A stretch of DNA of 8,569 nt from Chloroflexota bacterium. GTDB lineage: Bacteria > Chloroflexota > Anaerolineae > Anaerolineales > DRMV01. A model generated the notes under the pieces. The model did no database searches and was not told where the DNA came from. It saw nothing but the letters and a program-made list of their open reading frames with translations. The stretch is from positions 1 to 8,569 of the forward strand of contig JAADEN010000055.1 in assembly GCA_013153375.1 (NCBI GenBank), in the 5' to 3' direction. Position 1 is the first letter of the stretch; every line of letters starts with the position of its first letter. Position numbers and translations under genes: made by a program. This document shows, in pieces, positions 1-6,410 of this stretch.

Positions 1-155
1 GGCAGTGCTCGGATCGAGGGGTTAGGCCGGTGGCGTGGAATCGGGTGCGTTGGCTGGCGGCGAGGATTCCGCCTCCTCGGGCGTGAGGTCGTCTTTTGCG
101 ACAAAGCAGAATACAGCGAAACGCCTTGCATTTTCCGAACGCTCTCGTTTCCCCG
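1..155. other. Unassigned flank upstream of the lipoprotein promoter
   Basis: I see no supportable gene here. A plus-strand frame is open from the left edge to about 159, and a minus-strand frame runs from about 177 down to a TAA at 22-24 with an acidic, proline-rich tail-like translation. The minus frame has no ATG, GTG or TTG start. This stretch may be intergenic, or the degraded or terminal part of a gene lying mostly to the left. Confidence 0.4.
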
Positions 156-184
156 TTGACTTGGCCGGGCAATGACCCTACAAT
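156..184 (+). promoter_or_regulatory. Sigma-70-type promoter of the lipoprotein gene
   Basis: The -35 box TTGACT (156-161) and -10 box TACAAT (179-184) are separated by exactly 17 bp, both close to consensus. The expected start of transcription is near 190-192, which gives a 5' UTR of roughly 78 bases before the ATG at 269. Nothing else nearby competes as a promoter for this gene. Confidence 0.75.
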
Positions 185-196
185 GAAAGCGAACAT

Positions 197-237
197 CCGA
201 GCGCGCGGCCCGACCGGCGACCGGGGCGCGCGTTCGG
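197..237 (+). promoter_or_regulatory. Long 5'-UTR hairpin of the lipoprotein mRNA
   Basis: Bases 197-212 pair with 222-237. This makes 15 base pairs (one of them G-U) with a single G/G mismatch at 208/226 and a 9-base loop (213-221). It starts only a few bases after the predicted transcription start and ends 18 bases before the ribosome binding site. No U-run follows, so it is not an intrinsic terminator. It may stabilise the 5' end of the mRNA or be a protein-binding or regulatory structure; the function is not visible from sequence. Confidence 0.5.
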
Positions 238-268
238 CCAGGCCCCTGTCACACCAAGGAGGTGCAAG

Positions 269-1180
269 ATGGGCACGATGCAGTGGTTCCGCCGGGGCCT
301 GGGGACGGGGCTTTGGGGTGCCGTGGCGCTGTTGCTGTTGGCCTGCAACGGCGTCACCATCACTCTGGGGAACACGAGTACGGCCCCCACGACTACGCCC
401 GATGTCGTGGCCAGCGCGGTCGCGGTGCTCGCGCAGACTCAGCAAGCGCAAACGGCCACCGCGACCCACCCGACCGCGACCTTACCACCCACGGCCGTAC
501 CGCAACCAACGGCCACCGCCACATCCCTGCCCACCGCTACACCGCGACCTCAGGCGACGGCCACGCCCAGGCCGCCCTCGCCCACGGCCGCGCCCGCGGC
601 GAGTTTTACCGCTCGGGTGGACACCCGCTGCCGCCAGGGCCCCGGCGTGTACTATCCCGAAGTCGGCGCCGTGTTGGCCGGAGAAACCGTGCCCATCCTG
701 GCCCGCTCCGAGGCCGTGGAGGGCTACTGGTTGGTGCAACTCCCCGATGGTCGCACCTGTTGGGCCTGGGATCGCTACGCCACCCTCCAGGGCGATACGG
801 CGAGTCTGCCCGCGGCCACGCCTCCGCCGGCGCCCGAGGCGGCCTTTTCCCTGTTCTATGTGGGGCCTTCGGAGTGCGGCGCCAATCGCGGCCTGACCTT
901 CGAAGTGGTCAATCGCGGCCCGGTGCCCATCGAGTCCCTGTACCTCGAAGTTCAGGGCTCCACCTACCGTCTGACCGCGGGTTTGCAATTCCAATGGTGG
1001 CTGGATTGCGACCGCAAGGGTTCGGCCAAGACCATTTACGCGGGCCGGAGCGCGTGGGTCACCATCCCCACGGGGACGGAAGACCTGCGCGGGCAGAACA
1101 TCACCGTGTACGCCAAAGCCTGCACGGGCGATAATATAAGCGGCACCTGCTTCGAGCGCCGGGTGCCGCTTCGTCCGTAA
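269..1180 (+). CDS. Secreted lipoprotein with Thr/Pro linker, SH3-like domain and Cys-rich C-terminal domain
   Basis: A 303-residue predicted lipoprotein. Residues 1-25 form a signal peptide (RR at 8-9, hydrophobic core 15-25) ending in the lipobox LLAC with Cys26 as the lipidation site. Residues about 36-111 are a low-complexity Thr/Ala/Pro linker with TATP-like units, probably an extended spacer off the membrane. Residues about 112-176 resemble a bacterial SH3 (SH3b) domain: 'RVDTRCRQGPGVYYPEVG' followed by 'GETVPILAR', 'GYWLVQLPDGRTCWAW'. Cys121 and Cys164 could form a disulfide. A second proline-rich spacer (about 181-190) leads to a C-terminal domain (191-303) I do not recognise, with Cys203, Cys247, Cys285 and Cys294. 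The ATG at 269 has an ideal AAGGAGG (256-262) six bases upstream; a longer overlapping frame starting at 96 is a shadow. The gene is monocistronic and converges on lysX. SH3b domains often bind cell-wall or surface ligands, but the ligand here is unknown. Confidence 0.85.
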   Translation: MGTMQWFRRGLGTGLWGAVALLLLACNGVTITLGNTSTAPTTTPDVVASAVAVLAQTQQAQTATATHPTATLPPTAVPQPTATATSLPTATPRPQATATPRPPSPTAAPAASFTARVDTRCRQGPGVYYPEVGAVLAGETVPILARSEAVEGYWLVQLPDGRTCWAWDRYATLQGDTASLPAATPPPAPEAAFSLFYVGPSECGANRGLTFEVVNRGPVPIESLYLEVQGSTYRLTAGLQFQWWLDCDRKGSAKTIYAGRSAWVTIPTGTEDLRGQNITVYAKACTGDNISGTCFERRVPLRP

Positions 1181-1195
1181 GGTTTGGGGGATTCT

Positions 1196-1223
1196 CTCCG
1201 AGCGGGCCGGGCGGCCGCCGGAG
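1196..1223. repeat. GC-rich inverted repeat between convergent genes
   Basis: CTCCG (1196-1200) is mirrored by CGGAG (1219-1223), with further GC-rich self-complementary sequence between them (GGCC...GGCC). It fills most of the 45-bp gap between the stop codons of the lipoprotein gene and lysX. Neither strand has a U-run after it, so it is at best a weak or Rho-assisted bidirectional end signal, or an mRNA 3'-end stabiliser. Confidence 0.3.
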
Positions 1224-1225
1224 CC

Positions 1226-2137
1226 TCAATACGCCGCGGGAGCCGAAGCGTCCGCGCGTTCCCCGCGGCGTTCCATGGCCGCGCGGGCGATGTCCACCAC
1301 ATAGTCCACGATGCGCCCCGCGATGTCCACGCCCGTGGTGGGCTGCGCGGTGTGGAACTCCATGGTGTGGTTGATCTCGTTGACCAGGTAGCCCCGCTCG
1401 GGGTGCTCCAGGATGTCCACGGCCAGCACCCCGCGGCCCACCGCGCGCACCGCGCGCTGCACGATGTCCACCAGGTCGTCGGTCAGGGGGCACACTTCGC
1501 CCCGCCCGCCGCGGGCGGTGTTGGTGATCCAGTGGGGCGAGCGGCGGTAGATGGCCGCAATGGGTTCGTCCCCAATCACCAGCACCCGGATGTCCCGGTC
1601 GGGCTTGGGGATGTACTCCTGGATGTAGAAGACCGAGTGCTGCACCGAGCCCAGGGTGGCCCGGTGCTCCAGGATGGCCTCGGCCGCGTCCCGGTCGTTG
1701 ATTTTGGCCAGCAGGCGGCCCCAGGAGCCCACCACGGGCTTGAGCACCACGGGGTAGCCCATCTCCTCCATGGCCTGCAGCGCGGCCTGGGGCGTGAAGG
1801 CCACCCGCGTGCGGGGCTGGGGCACGCCGGCCATGGCCAGCGCGGTGCTGGTGGCCAGTTTGTCGCCGCAAATCTCGGCCACGCGCGCGGTGTTCACCGT
1901 GGGGATGCCCCAGCCGTTGAGCACCCGCAGCGTGTACAGCCCCCGGGTGTAACTGATGTTGCGGGCCAGGACCGCGTCGAAGCGCTGCCACGGTTGGGGG
2001 TCGTCCAGGTCGAAGAAGATTTGGCCGTCGTGCAGGCGCTCGTAGTCCACGCCGCGTTGCTCCAGCGCGGCGAAGATCCACTTCTCTTCCACGCGCACCC
2101 GGGAATAGAGCACGCCGATGCGGGGCCGACGGTTCAT
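1226..2137 (-). CDS. lysX: LysX/ArgX family ATP-grasp ligase acting on the carrier protein LysW
   Basis: A 303-residue ATP-grasp ligase of the LysX/ArgX/RimK group. It joins the amino group of alpha-aminoadipate (LysX) or glutamate (ArgX) to the C-terminal glutamate of LysW using ATP, the first step of carrier-protein lysine or ornithine/arginine synthesis in the cytoplasm. Visible motifs: 'CGDKLATS' (90-97), the ATP-binding strand 'PVVLKPVVGSWGR' (129-141), 'FYIQEYIPKPDRDIRV' (170-185), 'YRRSPHWITNTARGG' (197-211), and the metal/ATP motif 'VNEINHTMEF' (252-261). From memory these match the Thermus thermophilus lysine enzyme LysX closely. The gene context (argG, argH, an Arg attenuator) points to arginine, so the true substrate may be glutamate, aminoadipate or both. 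The start at 2137 has GGAGG six bases upstream. It is the last gene of the operon, separated from lysW by a hairpin/repeat block. The family call is secure; the specificity is not. Confidence 0.92.
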   Translation of the reverse strand: MNRRPRIGVLYSRVRVEEKWIFAALEQRGVDYERLHDGQIFFDLDDPQPWQRFDAVLARNISYTRGLYTLRVLNGWGIPTVNTARVAEICGDKLATSTALAMAGVPQPRTRVAFTPQAALQAMEEMGYPVVLKPVVGSWGRLLAKINDRDAAEAILEHRATLGSVQHSVFYIQEYIPKPDRDIRVLVIGDEPIAAIYRRSPHWITNTARGGRGEVCPLTDDLVDIVQRAVRAVGRGVLAVDILEHPERGYLVNEINHTMEFHTAQPTTGVDIAGRIVDYVVDIARAAMERRGERADASAPAAY

Positions 2138-2174
2138 GATGGGCCTCCTGATGGTGATGCGGGATGAGCGGGGC

Positions 2175-2202
2175 GGGCGGGGGCGCCGCGGCGCCCCCGC
2201 CC
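2175..2202. repeat. Perfect 13-bp GC inverted repeat between lysW and lysX
   Basis: GGGCGGGGGCGCC (2175-2187) is repeated inverted at 2190-2202 with only two bases between, so the RNA can form about 12 pairs with a 4-base loop. There is no U-run on either strand, so it does not look like an intrinsic terminator. Inside a transcribed operon it could stop 3' exonucleases and raise lysW mRNA relative to lysX, or partly reduce transcription into lysX. It may also be part of a dispersed REP-like repeat. Confidence 0.6.
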
Positions 2203-2205
2203 TAA

Positions 2206-2240
2206 CGACTGCCGACTGCCGGCTGCCGACTGCCGACTAT
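2206..2240. repeat. Five tandem copies of a 7-bp repeat at the 3' end of lysW
   Basis: On the plus strand the units read CGACTGC, CGACTGC, CGGCTGC, CGACTGC and CGACTAT, in perfect 7-bp register. The last unit contains the lysW stop codon (2237-2239, minus). Together with the adjacent inverted repeat it nearly fills the lysW-lysX gap, which is otherwise unusually long for this tightly packed operon. It looks like a small repeat insertion or a slippage-expanded tract. Confidence 0.6.
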
Positions 2241-2407
2241 TCCCCCCAGTCTTCCTCTTCCATGGGCGCGAGTTCCACCTGGGGCGGGTCCAGGGAGACC
2301 ACTTCCAGATCCACGCCGCAGTCGGGACAAACGACGATTTCATGGACCTCGGTGCCGGGTTCCAACTCGAACTCGGCGCCACATTCGGGGCAGGTTACGG
2401 TCAGCAT
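2237..2407 (-). CDS. lysW: LysW, amino-group carrier protein for lysine/arginine biosynthesis
   Basis: A 56-residue acidic protein. It starts with a zinc-ribbon-like fold, with cysteine pairs CPEC (6-9) and CPDC (27-30), and ends in the diagnostic LysW tail EDWGE. In this pathway the gamma-carboxyl of the C-terminal glutamate is ligated to the amino group of glutamate or aminoadipate by LysX/ArgX. The carrier then holds the intermediate while kinase, reductase and aminotransferase act, and a hydrolase releases ornithine or lysine. Length and all landmarks fit the family. The ATG at 2407 is preceded by AGGAGG with a six-base gap. The gene lies 36 bp after argH and 99 bp before lysX. It is easily missed because it is short. 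I am very sure of the identity. Confidence 0.96.
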   Translation of the reverse strand: MLTVTCPECGAEFELEPGTEVHEIVVCPDCGVDLEVVSLDPPQVELAPMEEEDWGE

Positions 2408-2443
2408 CGGGTTCCTCCTTGCTTGGGATGGGATTGAACGAGG

Positions 2444-3844
<1,401 letters not shown>

Positions 3845-3848
3845 GGTC

Positions 3849-5114
3849 TCAATCCCGCTTGAAGCGCGAATAGTCGGGCTTGGGCAGATCCAGCCCGGCC
3901 ACGGGCAGGTTGTTCAGCGCCCGCACCTTGAGCGGCAGCCCGAACAGGCGGATGAAGCCGGCCGCGTCGGCCTGGTCGTACACATCGTCGTAGCCGAAAG
4001 TGGCGAAGTCCTCCCGATAGAGGCTGAAGGGGCTCTTGCGGCCCGCGGGGATGATGTTGCCCTTGTACAACTTCAGGCGCACCACGCCGGTGACCGGGCC
4101 CTGGGTGTTGTCGATGAACGCGTCCAGGGCCTCCCGCAGGGGGCTGAACCACAGGCCCTGATAGACCAGTTCCGCGTATTTGAGCGCGACCAGGTCCTTG
4201 AACTGCATGGTGGCGTGGTCCAGCACCAAGGACTCCAACTCCTTGTGGGCCGCGGCCAGGATGGTGCCGCCGGGGGTCTCGTACAAGCCGCGGGACTTCA
4301 TGCCCACCAGGCGGTTTTCCACCATGTCCACCCGGCCGATGCCGTGCGCGCTGCCCAGCGCGTTGAGGTACTGGATGAGTTGGGCCGGGCTCAGGCGGCG
4401 GCCGTTCACGGCCACGGGCGTGCCGCTCTCGAACTCGATTTCCACATACTCGGGCTCGTCGGGAGCGTTCAGGGGCGACACGGTGCGCAGCCAGACCGAC
4501 TCGTCGGGCTCGTGCCAGGGGTCCTCCAGGGGCCCGCCCTCGTGGGACAGGTGCCACAGGTTGCTGTCGCGGCTGTAGATGGTCTTCTCGGTCGCGGTCA
4601 CGGGCACGCCCTTGGCCCGCGCGTACTCCAGCGCGTCCAGACGGGAGCGGATGTGCCACTCCCGCCAGGGCGCGATGACCTTGAGCCGGGGGTCCAGGGC
4701 CATGTAGGTGAGTTCGAAGCGCACCTGGTCGTTGCCCTTGCCCGTCGCGCCGTGGGCCACCGCGTCCGCGCCCACCTCATGCGCGATTTCCACCTGGTGC
4801 TTGGCGATGAGGGGCCGGGCGATGGAGGTGCCCAGCAGGTACTTGCGCTCGTACACCGCGCCGCTGCGCAGCAGGCGGAAGAGGTAGTCGGCGGCGAACT
4901 CCTCCCGCAGGTCTTTGAGGATGAACTGGCTGGCCCCGCTGGCCAGGGCTTTCTCTTCCAGGCCGTCCAGTTCTTCGCCTTGGCCCAGATCCGCGGTGAA
5001 GGCCACCACTTCGCAGCCGTAGTTCTCTTTGAGCCACGGCACGATGATGGAGGTGTCCAGACCGCCGGAGTAGGCCAGCACGACTTTCTTGACGGTAGGT
5101 TTTTCGGGGGACAT
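3849..5114 (-). CDS. argG: Argininosuccinate synthase
   Basis: A 421-residue cytoplasmic enzyme that condenses citrulline and aspartate with ATP to argininosuccinate, the penultimate step of arginine synthesis. Motifs: N-type ATP-pyrophosphatase loop 'AYSGGLDTS' (14-22), 'ADLGQGEE' (41-48), 'YERKYLLGTSIARPLIAK' (88-105), 'HGATGKGNDQVRFE' (121-134), 'SRDSNLWHLS' (181-190) and 'EGGPLEDP' (192-199). Length is slightly above the usual 400 because of a short tail. I chose the ATG at 5114, not an in-frame ATG at 5153, because AAGGAG stands six bases before it and the upstream ATG lies within the terminator U-run region without a ribosome binding site. It is the first structural gene after the leader-peptide attenuator, so its expression and that of argH, lysW and lysX should depend on terminator read-through. 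Confidence 0.97.
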   Translation of the reverse strand: MSPEKPTVKKVVLAYSGGLDTSIIVPWLKENYGCEVVAFTADLGQGEELDGLEEKALASGASQFILKDLREEFAADYLFRLLRSGAVYERKYLLGTSIARPLIAKHQVEIAHEVGADAVAHGATGKGNDQVRFELTYMALDPRLKVIAPWREWHIRSRLDALEYARAKGVPVTATEKTIYSRDSNLWHLSHEGGPLEDPWHEPDESVWLRTVSPLNAPDEPEYVEIEFESGTPVAVNGRRLSPAQLIQYLNALGSAHGIGRVDMVENRLVGMKSRGLYETPGGTILAAAHKELESLVLDHATMQFKDLVALKYAELVYQGLWFSPLREALDAFIDNTQGPVTGVVRLKLYKGNIIPAGRKSPFSLYREDFATFGYDDVYDQADAAGFIRLFGLPLKVRALNNLPVAGLDLPKPDYSRFKRD

Positions 5115-5120
5115 GGGGCA

Positions 5121-5126
5121 CTCCTT
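5121..5126 (-). promoter_or_regulatory. Ribosome binding site that sets the argG start
   Basis: AAGGAG on the minus strand, six bases before the ATG at 5114. It lies outside the terminator hairpin, so once transcription passes the terminator, translation of argG should not be blocked. It decides between two in-frame ATGs, at 5114 and 5153. Confidence 0.8.
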
Positions 5127-5150
5127 AGATGGGGATGCAGAGCGGGTGGA

Positions 5151-5181
5151 CAAAGAAAAAGGCCCTTCCGGGGAAGGGCCT
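5151..5181 (-). terminator. Intrinsic terminator of the argG leader (attenuator)
   Basis: On the minus strand, GGCCCTTC (5180-5173) pairs with GAAGGGCC (5168-5161) around a CCCG loop, extended by an A-U pair (5181/5160). It is followed at once by TTTTTCTTT (5160-5152), a textbook intrinsic terminator. It lies between the argG promoter and the argG start, about 40 bases before the ATG, so it ends short leader transcripts. It could also stop read-through from the DUF4349 gene. Its 5' arm is also complementary to upstream leader bases (see the antiterminator). Confidence 0.9.
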
Positions 5182-5238
5182 GGCGTTTTTGGGTCGTAGG
5201 TGCCGTCTCGACGCGCGCCTCATCGCCCGCCCAACCCC
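5170..5238 (-). promoter_or_regulatory. Predicted antiterminator helix of the arg leader
   Basis: Minus-strand GGGGTTGGGC (5238-5229) pairs with GCCCTTCCCC (5179-5170), the latter being the terminator's 5' arm plus loop. This gives eight GC pairs around a symmetric UU/UU mismatch. After a small internal loop, GGCG (5227-5224) pairs with CGCC (5185-5182), adding four more. The helix and the terminator cannot coexist. It should form when a ribosome stalled on the Arg codons uncovers 5238-5224 but masks the protector strand. This is a manual fold; the energies have not been computed. Confidence 0.65.
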
Positions 5239-5251
5239 GGTTGGGGGCGCG
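5214..5251 (-). promoter_or_regulatory. Predicted protector (anti-antiterminator) hairpin of the arg leader
   Basis: Minus-strand CCCAAC (5245-5240) pairs with GTTGGG (5235-5230) around a CGGG loop, and CGCGCC (5251-5246) pairs with GGCGCG (5219-5214) as an outer stem. This hides the antiterminator strand and lets the terminator form. The 5' strands lie inside the leader peptide frame just after the Arg run, so a ribosome stalled there would block this hairpin, as in classical amino-acid attenuators. Confidence 0.6.
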
Positions 5252-5297
5252 TAGGACGACGAGGACGACGGGGCGTGACGACCAGTGTGTTCATCAT
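5220..5297 (-). CDS. Arginine-rich leader peptide of the argGH-lysWX operon
   Basis: A 25-residue frame starting MMNTLVVT and continuing PRRPRRPTR, then a Gly/Pro-rich end and a last Arg before TGA (5222-5220). Five arginines fall within residues 10-17 (codons at 5270-5247). All six Arg codons are CGU (four), CGC or CGA, normally read by a single tRNA-Arg with anticodon ICG. The first ATG (5297) sits at or next to the predicted transcription start, and no ribosome binding site precedes it, so translation is probably leaderless; the second ATG (5294) is an alternative. The job is most likely to sense arginyl-tRNA: stalling at the Arg codons favours the antiterminator, free passage favours the terminator. 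The peptide itself probably has no function. The frame is an extension-free part of a longer open frame running through the promoter, so the start was chosen from promoter position. Confidence 0.82.
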   Translation of the reverse strand: MMNTLVVTPRRPRRPTRPQPGLGGR

Positions 5298-5304
5298 GGC
5301 CGTT

Positions 5305-5333
5305 GTTATACCCGCCTTGCGGGGATATGTCAA
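5305..5333 (-). promoter_or_regulatory. Strong sigma-70-type promoter of the arg operon
   Basis: On the minus strand, TTGACA (5333-5328, perfect -35) and TATAAC (5310-5305, one base from the -10 consensus) are separated by 17 bp. The predicted start is 5297-5298, an A at 5297 being the A of the leader ATG. The -35 box contains the TGA stop codon of the DUF4349 gene (5332-5330), so the promoter begins exactly at the end of the upstream gene. Confidence 0.88.
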
Positions 5334-6337
5334 GGGCCGGAGCGAGGCGCTTCGTCGCGGCTGGGGTGCGGGCGCACGGCTTTGCGCCAGACCCAGCGCC
5401 CCAGACGCCAAACCAGGAACACCACCACGCCCAGCACCAGGAGCACGGGCAGCCAGAAGACGACGATCCAAATCAGGCCCGTGACCAGCACCTGCCCGGC
5501 GCGCAGCAGGGCCCGGATCGCGTCGCGCACCACGCCCTGGGGTTCCCAGCCGCCGATGCTCACGGGCTCGTCGGCCTCCACGGGGATGAATTCCACCCGC
5601 ACCGAGGAATAGGCCACCGACTCCTTCAGATAGCGCAGCCGGCCTTGCAGCACTTCGATTTGCTCGCGCACGCGGGTCAGTTCGCGGTAGATGTTGAGCA
5701 CCTCGTTGGTGTTGGCGGCCTCGTCCAGCAGGCGGCGCAGTTCCTCCTCCGCGGCCTGCAGGTTGCGCAGGCGGGCCTCCAGGTCCACATACTCGTCGGT
5801 GACATCCTGGCCCGCGATGTCCTCCCGGTCCACCCGCACGGCCAGGGACTTGACCGTTTCGACGGCCTCGAGGAAGCGGTCCGCGGGGATGCGGAACTGC
5901 AACTCGCCGTAGAGCACGCGCTTGCCCGAAGGCAGGACGCGCTCGCTGAAGGAACTGGAGACCACATAGCCGCCGTGGGCTTCCACCCAGGCGACGACCT
6001 GCTCCTGGGCCGCGCGGGGGTCCTCCACCACCACGGCCAGGTCCGCGGTCTTGATGACCATGCGGTCGCGCGGCGCTTCGTTGTAAAGGGCCTCGTCCGC
6101 CACCATCTCGTCCATGGGGAGGTCGCGCGAGGCTCCGACGGCCATCTCGGGCATGATGGCCGCGGGCTCCTCCATGAAAGGCGCGGCCTTGGCCATTTCG
6201 AAGTCGCCTTCCACGGCCCCCGCCGCGGGCATGGCGCTGCGGCCGCTCAGGCCCAAAAGCAGCGTCGTGCCGCTACACAGCAGGACGAGCAACACCAGGC
6301 CGCCGCCCAGCCACCAAATCCACTTGCGCTTACGCAT
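5330..6337 (-). CDS. DUF4349 family membrane protein with coiled coil
   Basis: A 335-residue protein with a membrane segment near the N-terminus (about 6-30, after a basic MRKRKW start), an outside domain, and a second strongly hydrophobic segment near the C-terminus (about 283-311) followed by a basic tail. The middle matches DUF4349: 'DRMVIKTADLAVVVEDP' (91-107), 'GGYVVSSS' (122-129), 'FRIPADRFLEAVE' (148-160), 'DVTDEYVDLEARLRNLQAAEEEL' region (178-200), a predicted coiled coil (about 183-240), and 'SSVRVEF' (244-250). The molecular role of the family is not established. Cys21 is preceded by LL, which is a poor lipobox, so lipidation is unlikely. The start at 6337 is supported by GGAGG seven bases upstream; ATGs at 6364 and 6388 lack this. 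The gene follows the phosphoesterase after 99 bp and its stop codon lies in the -35 box of the arg promoter. Confidence 0.85.
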   Translation of the reverse strand: MRKRKWIWWLGGGLVLLVLLCSGTTLLLGLSGRSAMPAAGAVEGDFEMAKAAPFMEEPAAIMPEMAVGASRDLPMDEMVADEALYNEAPRDRMVIKTADLAVVVEDPRAAQEQVVAWVEAHGGYVVSSSFSERVLPSGKRVLYGELQFRIPADRFLEAVETVKSLAVRVDREDIAGQDVTDEYVDLEARLRNLQAAEEELRRLLDEAANTNEVLNIYRELTRVREQIEVLQGRLRYLKESVAYSSVRVEFIPVEADEPVSIGGWEPQGVVRDAIRALLRAGQVLVTGLIWIVVFWLPVLLVLGVVVFLVWRLGRWVWRKAVRPHPSRDEAPRSGP

Positions 6338-6344
6338 GGGTACA

Positions 6345-6349
6345 CCTCC
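6345..6349 (-). promoter_or_regulatory. Ribosome binding site that sets the DUF4349 start
   Basis: GGAGG on the minus strand, seven bases before the ATG at 6337. Two in-frame upstream ATGs (6364 and 6388) have no comparable site, so the shorter protein is preferred. It also gives a conventional basic N-terminus directly before the first membrane segment. Confidence 0.75.
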
Positions 6350-6386
6350 GGGGTGGAACATCGCGAATCGTCTTTCGTCTTTCTTC

Positions 6387-6410
6387 AACGCCGCGGCGGG
6401 CCGCGGAGTT
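6387..6410. repeat. Inverted repeat between phosphoesterase and DUF4349 genes
   Basis: CCGCGG (6391-6396) is repeated at 6401-6406 around CGGG, and flanked by AAC (6387-6389) and GTT (6408-6410) that can also pair. It lies in the 99-bp gap on the minus-strand transcript. There is no U-run after it. It may mark the end of the upstream transcription unit or be an RNA-stability hairpin. I see no convincing promoter between it and the DUF4349 start. Confidence 0.35.

Noticed and set aside
22..177. Minus-strand frame ending in TAA at 22-24 with an acidic, proline-rich tail-like translation
   Set aside because: It has no ATG, GTG or TTG start, is bounded upstream by a stop codon at 178-180, and would run through the lipoprotein promoter. 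It may be chance GC-rich sequence.
96..896. Plus-strand 266-codon frame overlapping the lipoprotein gene
   Set aside because: Arg/Pro-rich shadow frame; the lipoprotein frame has a promoter, ribosome binding site, lipobox and recognisable domain.
2137..2240. Separate promoter for lysX in the lysW-lysX gap
   Set aside because: The gap is almost entirely GC-rich hairpin and tandem repeat; no -35/-10 pair with sensible spacing was found on the minus strand.
2206..2240. CRISPR-like array
   Set aside because: Units are 7 bp, directly adjacent, with no spacers and no cas genes nearby; it is a simple tandem repeat.
5161..5190. Plus-strand terminator reading of the same hairpin (TTTTT at 5186-5190)
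   Set aside because: On the plus strand the T-run is five bases away from the stem and no plus-strand gene ends here; the minus-strand version is immediate and fits the operon.
5114..5304. T-box or known arginine riboswitch in front of argG
   Set aside because: I see no T-box AGGGTGG-like sequence or specifier-loop layout, and the Arg-rich frame with alternative hairpins explains the region better. A covariance-model search would settle this.
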